21,221 bases of DNA. Origin: Candidatus Kaiserbacteria bacterium RIFCSPHIGHO2_01_FULL_58_22 (GTDB taxonomy: Bacteria; Patescibacteriota; Minisyncoccia; Phycocordibacterales; UBA2100). The notes beneath the pieces are model-generated. The model made no database searches, was not told the DNA's origin, and was given only the letters and a program-made list of their open reading frames with translations. Numbering within the stretch: the first letter of the stretch is position 1; each line of letters begins with the position of its first letter. The DNA lies in the NCBI GenBank assembly GCA_001781445.1, contig MFLB01000011.1:2360-23580 (forward strand), in the 5' to 3' direction. Of the stretch, positions 14,334 to 20,939 are shown one piece after another. The translations under genes were made by a program, and so were the position numbers.

Positions 14334-15608
14334 ATGACGCGAAAAGATCTAAAAACATTGAATTTGCCCGACGCACCGGGCGTGTACCTGTTCAAGAAAG
14401 GACGGCGCATTTTGTACATCGGAAAAGCGGGGAGCGTGCGCGACAGGGTGCGGAGCTATTTTGCGCCTGATCTCGCGGAGGGGCGGGGGAGCCGTATCGT
14501 CGGCATGGTCGCGGACGCCTCGTCGCTCTCATGGCAAAAGACAGGCTCGGTCCTCGAAGCGCTCATCCTCGAAGCCAACCTCATCAAGCGCCATCAGCCG
14601 CCGTACAACGTAGATCAGAAGGACAACAAGAGCTGGAATTACGTCGTTATCACAAAGGAGGTTTTTCCCCGCGTTCTCGTAATTCGGGGTCGCGAACTGT
14701 ATTCGGGTTCGCTGGCAGCTAAACGCTATAAGACAAAAGCTATGTATGGGCCGTTTCCACACGGCGGCCAGCTCAAAGAGGCGCTCAACATGGTGCGCAG
14801 AATATTCCCGTTTCGCGATTCGAGATGCGCACCTTGCAATGAACTGGGAACATATCAAGGCGACGCCTTGCTAGCAAGGCGTCGCCTTGATATGTGCAAG
14901 CCCTGCTTCAACCGGCAGATAGGACTTTGTCCCGGCGTATGTTCGGGAGAGGTGAGTAAAGAAGAGTACGCACATACCGTTCGGAACATAAAGGATCTTT
15001 TTTCTGCAAAGTTCAAGGGATTAAAGCTTCGTCTCGCACGCGAAATGAAAGTCGCTACCAAAACGGAAGACTTCGAGCGTGCGGAAACGCTTCGCAGACA
15101 GGTGTTGGCGCTTGAACATATTCGCGATGTGGCGCTCATCAAAGGCGAACGAATTGCGAGCGGAGGAGGACTTCGTATCGAAGCTTTTGACGTAGCCCAC
15201 ACCAGTGGGAGCGAGACTGTCGCTGTGATGACGGTCGTCTCGAACGGAGAAGCGATGAAAAATGCCTACAGAAAATTCACTATCCGAAGCGCGAAAAACG
15301 ACGACGTCGCTTCGCTTACCGAAGCGCTCGCGCGACGTCTCGCTCATCCCGAGTGGCCCCTGCCGCGCATATTCGTCGTCGATGGAGGAAGGGGGCAAGT
15401 GAACGCCGCGTTAAGGGTGCTTCGAGGCGCAGGTGTTGAAATCCCGGTTGTGGGTGTCGTAAAGAACGAATTCCATAAGCCGGAACGCTTTATCGGCGAT
15501 CCGCGCATCATCGCCGCGAATGAAAAGGACATCCTTCTTGCGAACAGCGAAGCTCACAGGTTCGGTATAACCTGGCATCGCTTTAGGCGTCAGAGGTCGA
15601 TGGTATAA
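14334..15608 (+). CDS. uvrC: UvrABC excision nuclease subunit C, short form
   Basis: The 424-residue dual-incision nuclease has the GIY-YIG domain at its N-terminus (GVYLF at 16-20, YIGKAGSVRDRVRSYF from 28), a Cys-rich stretch, a UVR motif (TEDFERAETLRRQ) that contacts UvrB, and the RNase H-like domain with the catalytic AFDVAH and FVVDGGRGQV. It stops right after EAHRFGITWHRFRRQRSMV, where E. coli UvrC (610 residues) continues with a tandem helix-hairpin-helix domain, so the DNA-binding tail is missing. There is no sign of a frameshift: the ddl promoter overlaps the stop codon. A perfect 46-bp palindrome encodes residues 173-188 inside the Cys-rich stretch. ATG 14334 fits the -10 box; an in-frame ATG at 14316 would precede it. 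Confidence 0.95.
   Translation: MTRKDLKTLNLPDAPGVYLFKKGRRILYIGKAGSVRDRVRSYFAPDLAEGRGSRIVGMVADASSLSWQKTGSVLEALILEANLIKRHQPPYNVDQKDNKSWNYVVITKEVFPRVLVIRGRELYSGSLAAKRYKTKAMYGPFPHGGQLKEALNMVRRIFPFRDSRCAPCNELGTYQGDALLARRRLDMCKPCFNRQIGLCPGVCSGEVSKEEYAHTVRNIKDLFSAKFKGLKLRLAREMKVATKTEDFERAETLRRQVLALEHIRDVALIKGERIASGGGLRIEAFDVAHTSGSETVAVMTVVSNGEAMKNAYRKFTIRSAKNDDVASLTEALARRLAHPEWPLPRIFVVDGGRGQVNAALRVLRGAGVEIPVVGVVKNEFHKPERFIGDPRIIAANEKDILLANSEAHRFGITWHRFRRQRSMV
14850..14895. repeat. 46-bp perfect palindrome inserted in uvrC
   Basis: Every base from 14850 pairs with its partner up to 14895. Each half carries a self-complementary unit, AGGCGACGCCT (14858-14868) and AGGCGTCGCCT (14877-14887), so the strand can form one long hairpin or two small ones. 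It is read in frame as TYQGDALLARRRLDM between CAPCNELG and CKPCFNRQIG, splitting a Cys-rich motif that is normally continuous. Confidence 0.92.
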
Positions 15609-15609
15609 T
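15601..15609 (+). promoter_or_regulatory. Extended -10 promoter of ddl (leaderless-type)
   Basis: TGgTATAAT is a perfect extended -10 box six bases before the ddl ATG. It overlaps the TAA stop of uvrC (15606-15608). Confidence 0.65.
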
Positions 15610-15615
15610 CTTGGG

Positions 15616-16581
15616 ATGTCGCGAACGATCGTCGGAGTTTTGCGCGGCGGCACTTCGGGCGAATATCCGCTTTCGCTCAAAACCGGCGCCGCAATGATGG
15701 CCGCGCTTCCGGAGGAGAGGTATGAGACGCGCGATATTCTCATCGACCGGGAGGGGATGTGGCATCTGCGCGGCATGCCGGCGACTCCCGCGCGAGCGCT
15801 TTCCCAGGTCGATGTCGTCTTGAACGCGCTCCACGGCGGAGTGGGAGAAGACGGGACCGTTCAGCGCATTCTCGATCGGACCGGCATTCCATACGCGGGC
15901 TCGCGGGCGCTTTCCGCGGGACTTTCTCTGAACAAGATCCGCGCCCGAGAGGTCCTGCAGGGAGCGGGCATCCCAATGGCGCGGGCGGTTTCGTTCAGCC
16001 TCGACAACCGCATGAGCACCCAAGACATGGCCGAAGCGATCTTCGAGACATTCGGACCTCCCTATGTCGTAAAACCGCCCGCGGAGGGCTCCTCGCGGGG
16101 CATCCGCATCGCGAAGACCGTCATCGAACTTCCCGAAACGCTGGCCGATACGCTCGACGAGTACGGGGTGGTCTTGGTGGAGGAGTACCTCTCCGGGGCG
16201 CACGCGACGGCCGCCATCGTCGAGCACTTCCGCGACGAGCCTCTGTACGTCTTTCCGCCGGCGCATACGGATCTTGCGAAAGGAACGTGGTATTTCGATC
16301 CCTACGGCGAAGAAGATGGAGCGGAGCACGTGGTGCCGAGCCGTTTCCCGCACGACATCAAACGCCGGATAGCGGACATCGCGCGAAGCGCTCATCAGGC
16401 GCTACGGCTCGCGCACTACTCGGATGCGGATTTCGTCGTCACGCGCCGGGGCCCGCTCCTTCTCGAAATGAACGCCTCTCCGGCTTTGCACGAACGCGCG
16501 GCGCTCCCGCGCATGCTCGAAGCAGTCGGTTCTTCCGTGCGCGAATTTCTCGAACACATCATCGAGCTCGCCCGCCGATAA
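15616..16581 (+). CDS. ddl: D-alanine--D-alanine ligase
   Basis: The 321-residue ATP-grasp enzyme joins two D-Ala for the peptidoglycan stem peptide. It starts with VGVLRGGTSGEYPLSLKTG (family GG.S.E..VS), followed by VDVVLNALHGGVGEDGTVQ, the IPYAGS motif and SLNKIRAREVL. The ATP-grasp core contains VVKPPAEGSSRGI and VVLVEEYLSG. The metal-binding end reads LLLEMNASPAL, where most Ddl have EVNTxPG, so the substrate loop after the conserved Asn is divergent. Ddl activity is still the best call because the N-terminal motifs are specific. The length is typical of short Ddl. It follows uvrC after seven bases with its own promoter and converges on pdxT. Confidence 0.92.
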   Translation: MSRTIVGVLRGGTSGEYPLSLKTGAAMMAALPEERYETRDILIDREGMWHLRGMPATPARALSQVDVVLNALHGGVGEDGTVQRILDRTGIPYAGSRALSAGLSLNKIRAREVLQGAGIPMARAVSFSLDNRMSTQDMAEAIFETFGPPYVVKPPAEGSSRGIRIAKTVIELPETLADTLDEYGVVLVEEYLSGAHATAAIVEHFRDEPLYVFPPAHTDLAKGTWYFDPYGEEDGAEHVVPSRFPHDIKRRIADIARSAHQALRLAHYSDADFVVTRRGPLLLEMNASPALHERAALPRMLEAVGSSVREFLEHIIELARR

Positions 16582-16619
16582 GATATACAGCCCTTGTACA
16601 TATGTACAAGAGCTGTATC
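16582..16619. repeat. Palindrome between convergent ddl and pdxT
   Basis: A perfect 18-bp palindrome, CTTGTACATATGTACAAG at 16593-16610, is extended by further pairing with one mismatch to span 16585-16618. It fills almost the whole 40-base gap. With no T-run on either strand it is not a textbook terminator, but it may act as a bidirectional one. Confidence 0.7.
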
Positions 16620-16621
16620 GT

Positions 16622-17197
16622 TCAGCTGTTCAGGAAATACCGGTGAAGTTGCGTGGAACCGGCAAGCTCCGGATGAAATGCGGTGACGAGGATGTTTTTT
16701 TGCCGCGCGGCGACTATCCGCTCATCGGGCAGTCTCGCAAGTATCTCGACGTCTTTGCCGGGGCGTTCGAAAACGGGCGCGCGAATGAAGATGGCGGGGA
16801 TCGGCGTCTCAGCCGCTTTTTTCATTGCAACGTTCGCCTCGAAACTGTCGAGCTGGCGTCCAAAGGCGTTGCGCCGCGCGGTAATATCCATCGCGCCGAT
16901 ATGCATCTGGCCTCGTATGCCGCCTATGACGCGCCGCGCGAGGAGGATCGCGCCGGCGCATGTGCCCCATACGGGCATGCCGGCGAGAATTCGCTCTCGA
17001 ATGGGTTGAAGCAATTTTGACGTTACGAGAAGTTTTCCGATCGTCGTGCTTTCACCGCCGGGGATGATTAGCCTGTCAATTTGCGCAAGATCTTCTGGGA
17101 GCCTTACAGGGATCGCGCCGACCCCGAGCTTCGCGAGAATGTCAAAATGCTCTTTGAAATCTCCCTGAAGTGCGAGTATTCCGACAACTTTTTCCAT
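16622..17197 (-). CDS. pdxT: Pyridoxal 5'-phosphate synthase glutaminase subunit
   Basis: The 191-residue class I glutaminase supplies ammonia to PdxS in the DXP-independent PLP pathway. Signatures are VGILALQGDFKEHFD at the start, PGGESTTIGKLL, the nucleophile motif GTCAGAILLA, RNAFGRQLDSFEANV, FIRAPVFE and the catalytic AFHPEL. Length and start match the family. It lies 75 bases downstream of pdxS on the same strand, and the gap holds a 40-bp palindrome that could modulate the PdxS:PdxT ratio. No strong ribosome binding site precedes the ATG. Its 3' end converges on ddl. Confidence 0.97.
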   Translation of the reverse strand: MEKVVGILALQGDFKEHFDILAKLGVGAIPVRLPEDLAQIDRLIIPGGESTTIGKLLVTSKLLQPIRERILAGMPVWGTCAGAILLARRVIGGIRGQMHIGAMDITARRNAFGRQLDSFEANVAMKKAAETPIPAIFIRAPVFERPGKDVEILARLPDERIVAARQKNILVTAFHPELAGSTQLHRYFLNS

Positions 17198-17209
17198 CGT
17201 AAATTCGCG

Positions 17210-17249
17210 TATAACGCTAGCTTATGCGGCCGCGTGAGCTAGCGTTATA
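17210..17249. repeat. 40-bp palindrome between pdxS and pdxT
   Basis: Perfect 13-base outer arms (17210-17222 and 17237-17249) continue inward through G-T wobbles and GCGGCCGC-type pairing to the centre, so all 40 bases can pair. It carries no T-run. Position suggests transcript processing, partial termination or an intergenic mobile palindrome. Confidence 0.85.
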
Positions 17250-17272
17250 GAGGTATTCCAGAGGAGAACTTT

Positions 17273-18172
17273 TCATATTCCTCGGTGCGCGAGGCGCTCT
17301 TCTTGAGTGAGTGTGCTCAATTCAATTCCCTTCATCGGCTCGCCCAAACCTTCACTGACTTTTGCAATAACGTCAGGGTTATCAAAATGTGTTGTTGCCT
17401 CGACGATTGCTTTTGCGCGCTTGCGCGGATTTTCCGATTTGAAAATGCCCGAGCCGACGAATATTCCCTCGACGCCGAGCTGCATCATGAGCGCGGCGTC
17501 CGCAGGCGTCGCGATGCCACCGGCGGAAAAATTGACGACGGGAAGCATCCCCGCGCGCGCGACTTTTTTGACGAGTTCGAGCGGAGCGCGGTATTCCTTC
17601 GCTTTGCCGCGCAACTGCTTCGCGTTCATTGCGGCGAGCGCGTCCAATTGCCGATAGACGGCGCGCGCCTGCCGCACCGCCTCGACGACGTTGCCCGTTC
17701 CCGCTTCACCCTTGGTGCGGAGCATCGCGGCGCCCTCGCTCACGCGGCGGAGCGCTTCGCCGAGGTCGCGGCATCCGCAGACGAATGGGACGTTGAATCG
17801 GCGCTTATCAATATGAAATTCTTCGTCTGCGGGCGTCAGCACCTCGCTCTCGTCAATGTAATCCGCCCCTATGGCTTCGAGGATTTGCGCCTCGACGAAA
17901 TGGCCGATGCGCACTTTCGCCATCACCGGAATCGTTACTGCCTTCATGATGCGCCGGATTAGATTCGGATCGCTCATGCGCGCGACGCCGCCCTCTTTGC
18001 GGATGTCGGCAGGCACGCGCTCAAGCGCCATCACCGCAACCGCCCCGGCTTCTTCGGCAATTTTTGCGTGTTCAGCCGTAACGACGTCCATGATGACGCC
18101 GCCCTTGAGCATCCGGGCAAGGCCCGATTTCACCGCGAATGTCGCTGTAGCCGCTCGTGTATCCCGTGCCAT
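17273..18172 (-). CDS. pdxS: Pyridoxal 5'-phosphate synthase subunit PdxS
   Basis: The 299-residue TIM-barrel synthase makes PLP from ribose-5-P, glyceraldehyde-3-P and ammonia delivered by PdxT, normally as a dodecamer. The sequence is highly conserved: GGVIMDVVTAEHAKIAEEAGAVAVMALERVP, PVMAKVRIGHFVEAQ, YIDESEVLTPADEE, PFVCGCRDLGEALRR, GGIATPADAALMMQLG and VGSGIFKSENP. The frame stays open to an ATG at 18253, but the first 27 codons have no family match. ATG 18172 (MARDTRA) gives the usual length, and the TATAGT box upstream supports it. A long segment (alanine and lysine-rich, near residues 175-200) is less conserved. It heads the pdxST unit. Confidence 0.96.
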   Translation of the reverse strand: MARDTRAATATFAVKSGLARMLKGGVIMDVVTAEHAKIAEEAGAVAVMALERVPADIRKEGGVARMSDPNLIRRIMKAVTIPVMAKVRIGHFVEAQILEAIGADYIDESEVLTPADEEFHIDKRRFNVPFVCGCRDLGEALRRVSEGAAMLRTKGEAGTGNVVEAVRQARAVYRQLDALAAMNAKQLRGKAKEYRAPLELVKKVARAGMLPVVNFSAGGIATPADAALMMQLGVEGIFVGSGIFKSENPRKRAKAIVEATTHFDNPDVIAKVSEGLGEPMKGIELSTLTQEERLAHRGI

Positions 18173-18184
18173 ATTGGAAATGGC

Positions 18185-18190
18185 ACTATA
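18185..18190 (-). promoter_or_regulatory. -10 box of pdxS
   Basis: On the minus strand ATG-TATAGT is followed by 12 bases and the chosen ATG at 18172, giving a leader of about five bases. It lies inside the codons of the alternative longer reading frame, which argues against the upstream starts. Confidence 0.45.
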
Positions 18191-18274
18191 CATAATTTTG
18201 GCGGTTTTGTGTATGCAGGCTTGTGGTGTTTGTTTGAAAAAGTCAGAACCCATTTTGCGGAGAACCCCGATTGA

Positions 18275-18297
18275 CCGCCTCCGCTTCGCTCCGGCGG
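18275..18297. repeat. CCGCC/GGCGG hairpin in the spacer before pdxS
   Basis: Five-base outer arms and a two-base inner pair enclose a mismatched interior; minus-strand reading gives CCGCCGGAGCGAAGCGGAGG-type sequence. I recall similar sequences as common dispersed repeats in CPR contigs. No coding function here. Confidence 0.45.
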
Positions 18298-18304
18298 AAC
18301 GCTC

Positions 18305-18347
18305 GGGCGCGGCGGAATTCCCCCCACCCCCCCCTTCCGCCGCGCCC
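18305..18347. repeat. 13-bp inverted repeat with C-tract loop at the island edge
   Basis: Arms GGGCGCGGCGGAA and TTCCGCCGCGCCC are perfect and separated by 17 bases that are almost all C. It sits in the 211-base spacer (18173-18383) between pdxS and the AT-rich cassette. Apart from the pdxS promoter and these two hairpins I see no gene in that spacer. Confidence 0.8.
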
Positions 18348-18383
18348 TCGCTTCTGGCATTTCGGAGAAAAAATCCGGCGGCA

Positions 18384-18977
18384 TTATTTCTTTTTCTTTG
18401 GTGCCTTAGCTAATAATTTCCGCGTGAATCTTGGTATATCATCTTTATATTTTCTTGAATCTGTAGCGACAAAATAAATATCTTGATAGTTTCGCTTCAC
18501 CTTTTCGTACATTCCGAGATCGCAAGTGAGGATAAGTGATTTAGAAAGTATTCCTTCAGTAGCAATAAAAAAATCGTTGGACTGTAAAAACCTGATTTGT
18601 TTCCGAGCAAGACCTTTATATCGCTTGATAATTTCTTCCAAACTGGGATTGCTTCCGACAAAAGGGACTCCGTGTAGTTCGTCAATAAATTTTTCAAATG
18701 TCTTCAACGCATTAGATACAGTTCTTGTTTTATGAATAATTTTTGATACCACTTCGGCAAAAACATAAACTGGAATATGAAATCGGCAATTATGTGGCTC
18801 CAAAAAACCAAAAACACTTTTTACTGCCTTGTAGTTTGAATCGCGCGGATCAAGAAGGGCGAGAATAAAAGACGATTCAAGCAAAACAGTTGGACCTATA
18901 TCTGCTTGTTTAACGGTCAGTTGTTCCAATGATTTTGATTTCCCCTTTTTATTCTTTTTTGGTTTTTTGGGGGCCAT
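18384..18977 (-). CDS. PIN-domain protein
   Basis: The 197-residue protein resembles PIN ribonucleases: VLLESSFILALLDPRDSNYKAV at the N-terminal strand, VFAEVVSKI in the middle, and SNDFFIATEGI...LILTCD near the end. Candidate acidic residues are Glu34, Glu75, Asp135 and Asp153; Glu34 stands where PIN proteins normally have Asp. Both tails are rich in Lys (start MAPKKPKKNKKGKSKS, end APKKKK), which may bind nucleic acid. It is the last gene of the AT-rich five-gene unit, four bases after its neighbour. No antitoxin-like small gene is directly paired with it, so a toxin-antitoxin role is only a possibility; it may be an effector or accessory of the restriction cassette. Confidence 0.7.
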   Translation of the reverse strand: MAPKKPKKNKKGKSKSLEQLTVKQADIGPTVLLESSFILALLDPRDSNYKAVKSVFGFLEPHNCRFHIPVYVFAEVVSKIIHKTRTVSNALKTFEKFIDELHGVPFVGSNPSLEEIIKRYKGLARKQIRFLQSNDFFIATEGILSKSLILTCDLGMYEKVKRNYQDIYFVATDSRKYKDDIPRFTRKLLAKAPKKKK

Positions 18978-18981
18978 ATAT

Positions 18982-19371
18982 TTATAGAGTCCAGACTTTT
19001 ATTCTGTTACCGACTAATGTTCCAAGACCAAGTTGATTTAGACGGTTGAGAAGATGAGGCTCATCTTCTTTATAAACGACGATGTGAAATGGAACAATCG
19101 CATTCGTCCCAGTCATAACACGATTAGAAAAATCTATAAATTGCTCCTTTGCTGTTTCAGAAAAAATATCATCATAATTTGCTTTTGCTTCCGCGAGGTT
19201 TAGTACACCATTACTATCTTTGGCAATTATGTCTGGCTCATGTCTTCCGTGAGCAACAGGAGCGTTAAAATTAGGAAGCGCGGCACTTAAAATTGTTAGA
19301 CCTAGTTTATTTCGGAAATGATCTACAAGTGCCGCGACTAATTTTTGATGTTGTGGGCTTGGATTTTGCAT
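18982..19371 (-). CDS. Small PD-(D/E)XK nuclease-like protein
   Basis: The 129-residue protein has EPDII (Pro46-Asp47), 13 intervening residues, then EAK (Glu61-Ala62-Lys63), the spacing and hydrophobic pattern of a PD-(D/E)XK nuclease core, followed by a helix with EQFIDF. I do not recognise a named family. The short length leaves little beyond the core fold, so it may work as a dimer, as a subunit of another protein, or be a catalytically inactive relative. It starts one base after the methyltransferase stop and precedes the PIN gene by four bases, which ties it to the restriction-modification unit. The composition is AT-rich like its neighbours. Confidence 0.6.
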   Translation of the reverse strand: MQNPSPQHQKLVAALVDHFRNKLGLTILSAALPNFNAPVAHGRHEPDIIAKDSNGVLNLAEAKANYDDIFSETAKEQFIDFSNRVMTGTNAIVPFHIVVYKEDEPHLLNRLNQLGLGTLVGNRIKVWTL

Positions 19372-19372
19372 A

Positions 19373-20164
19373 TTATAGTAGTTTGCTTTCTTGTTCTAAT
19401 TTTAAATCTTTTGGCGTTCTTTTTTCTCTAGGATCAAACGAGTCCCAAGAATGTTCTTTGTCTTTTATTCTATCACTGGACATTTTAATATAGTCGGGAT
19501 TTATATCAATTCCAATCCAACTACGATTCAGTAAATTGGCAACCACACAAGTTGTGCCACTACCTACAAAAGGATCAAGAATCAAATCTTTTTCGTTACT
19601 ACTCGCCAAAATTATTCTTTTTATCAATGCTTCTGGTTTTTGAGTAGGATGGTTTACTCTTTCTGGGTTTGAGTAGTGAATGTGAGAAAACTCCCACACA
19701 TCACCAGGATTTGCTCCTTTCATGTTGTTTCTTTCCCTAAAGTATTTTTGCGGAATTCTCACGTCCTCAATATTAAAAGTAAAGTCATCTGATTTTGTAA
19801 AAAATAAAATATCCTCATGTCTTGGCGAGAAACCCTTTGTTCTACCCATTCCTTGGGTGTAATGCCAAGTTATCCAACCATTGAAATGAAAACCAAGCTC
19901 TTGAAGCATTAAAAATAGTCGGGAGACAAACTTTACTCCCATAAAGACGTAAATGCTACCATTATCTTTTAGAACCCTTTTGCTTTCAGTAAGCCAGTCG
20001 AGGGTAAAACTTTCATATTCATGCCATTGTTTCCAATCAACATTATTACCGTAATCTTTGCCTAGATTATAAGGTGGATCAGTGCAAATTAAATCAATAC
20101 TTGCGTCTGGCAATTTTTTAAGCACTTCTACTGCATCGCCTGTAATGAAGTGACTGGTTTTCAT
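19373..20164 (-). CDS. DNA methyltransferase, DPPY type (probably N6-adenine, type II)
   Basis: The 263-residue enzyme carries catalytic motif IV TDPPYNLG (DPPY at 29-32) before the AdoMet-binding motif I LDPFVGSGTT (197-205), the order of beta-class methyltransferases. NHPTQKPEALI (171-180) and a WHYTQGMGR...SPRHEDILFF recognition-side block resemble M.RsrI/M.MunI-like enzymes as I recall them. It would protect host sites from the endonuclease encoded just upstream. ATG 20164 is chosen because AAAAGGA lies six bases before it; ATG 20170 overlaps the upstream stop (ATGA) and 20185 is also in frame. The target site cannot be read from sequence. The C-terminus is charged (EKRTPKDLKLEQES). Confidence 0.9.
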   Translation of the reverse strand: MKTSHFITGDAVEVLKKLPDASIDLICTDPPYNLGKDYGNNVDWKQWHEYESFTLDWLTESKRVLKDNGSIYVFMGVKFVSRLFLMLQELGFHFNGWITWHYTQGMGRTKGFSPRHEDILFFTKSDDFTFNIEDVRIPQKYFRERNNMKGANPGDVWEFSHIHYSNPERVNHPTQKPEALIKRIILASSNEKDLILDPFVGSGTTCVVANLLNRSWIGIDINPDYIKMSSDRIKDKEHSWDSFDPREKRTPKDLKLEQESKLL

Positions 20165-20166
20165 AA

Positions 20167-20937
20167 TCATTCCTTTTTTAGCCATTGATATTTTTCGGCC
20201 AGTTTAAGCCACGGCTTTAACCCTTTAGAGTTGATGTATTTTTCGTCAATCATTTTAATAAACTGTTCTGCGGTTTTTCTTTCTTCGTCAACATAGTGAA
20301 TATCCCTAATTTGCATTTGCCCAGTACCCAACGCCGGATTGTAGTTTAAGTCTTTCGCCGAAACATATTTAATATCATAAACATGATAAGCATTTACCTG
20401 CATTATTCCATTTGTAATTCCATTACCGTCGGCCTTTTCACTAAACACCTTATGTTTCAGTGAAAGAACCAGAAAAATATAATCGGGGTCATCAAGATAT
20501 TCGTTTCTTATTCTTGCAAATGAGGTAATGTTTGGACTTTTGCCAGAAGTTAAAATATCTTCTGCTGTTGCTTTTGAATCTACATTCGCAGACACATAAT
20601 CATCTATACCCTTGAGTTTAAATTGCAAAACCATGTCAAAAGCATCGAGTCTTTTTCCAGCTTCAACGTTCACTAGACCATATTTATTCCCAACCTTATC
20701 TGATACTTCCTCAAACTTTTCCAGTGCCCATGCTTCAACAAATGGGCCGGCAACCTTGTTTATATTTTCAAGAGGTAGCCCTTGTTTAAGATTTGTCCTG
20801 ATAAAAATTTTGTTGTTTCCGCTATCAATTGCCTCTTTTACGATTTCTCGGATTACGCCACACACTCCATCAGACATTTTTGGATACAATGCGGATTCTT
20901 TTGGAAATTTTCGTCTTTTTAAAATATCGCTATTCAT
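20167..20937 (-). CDS. Probable type II restriction endonuclease
   Basis: The 256-residue protein has no family I can name, but a PD-(D/E)XK-like active site is visible: RLDAFDMVLQF (Asp98, Asp101) followed about 18 residues later by ANVDSKA (Asp120-Ser121-Lys122), with a candidate helix Glu at PFVEAW (Glu69). Position is the main argument: it lies between a small HTH regulator and a DPPY methyltransferase, in the typical C-R-M style, with a two-base gap upstream and a four-base overlap or adjacency downstream. It is AT-rich and Lys-rich, unlike the core genes. The recognition sequence is unknown, presumably the same as that of the methyltransferase. Confidence 0.7.
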   Translation of the reverse strand: MNSDILKRRKFPKESALYPKMSDGVCGVIREIVKEAIDSGNNKIFIRTNLKQGLPLENINKVAGPFVEAWALEKFEEVSDKVGNKYGLVNVEAGKRLDAFDMVLQFKLKGIDDYVSANVDSKATAEDILTSGKSPNITSFARIRNEYLDDPDYIFLVLSLKHKVFSEKADGNGITNGIMQVNAYHVYDIKYVSAKDLNYNPALGTGQMQIRDIHYVDEERKTAEQFIKMIDEKYINSKGLKPWLKLAEKYQWLKKE

Positions 20938-20939
20938 AA

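Noticed and set aside
16951..16985. Bulged 13-bp stem in pdxT
   Set aside because: It covers the conserved GMPVWGTCAG active-site motif, no residues are inserted, and pairing needs two bulges.
18173..18253. Longer PdxS starting at 18253 or 18193
   Set aside because: The extra residues do not match PdxS, the result exceeds the usual length, and the likely -10 box lies within them.
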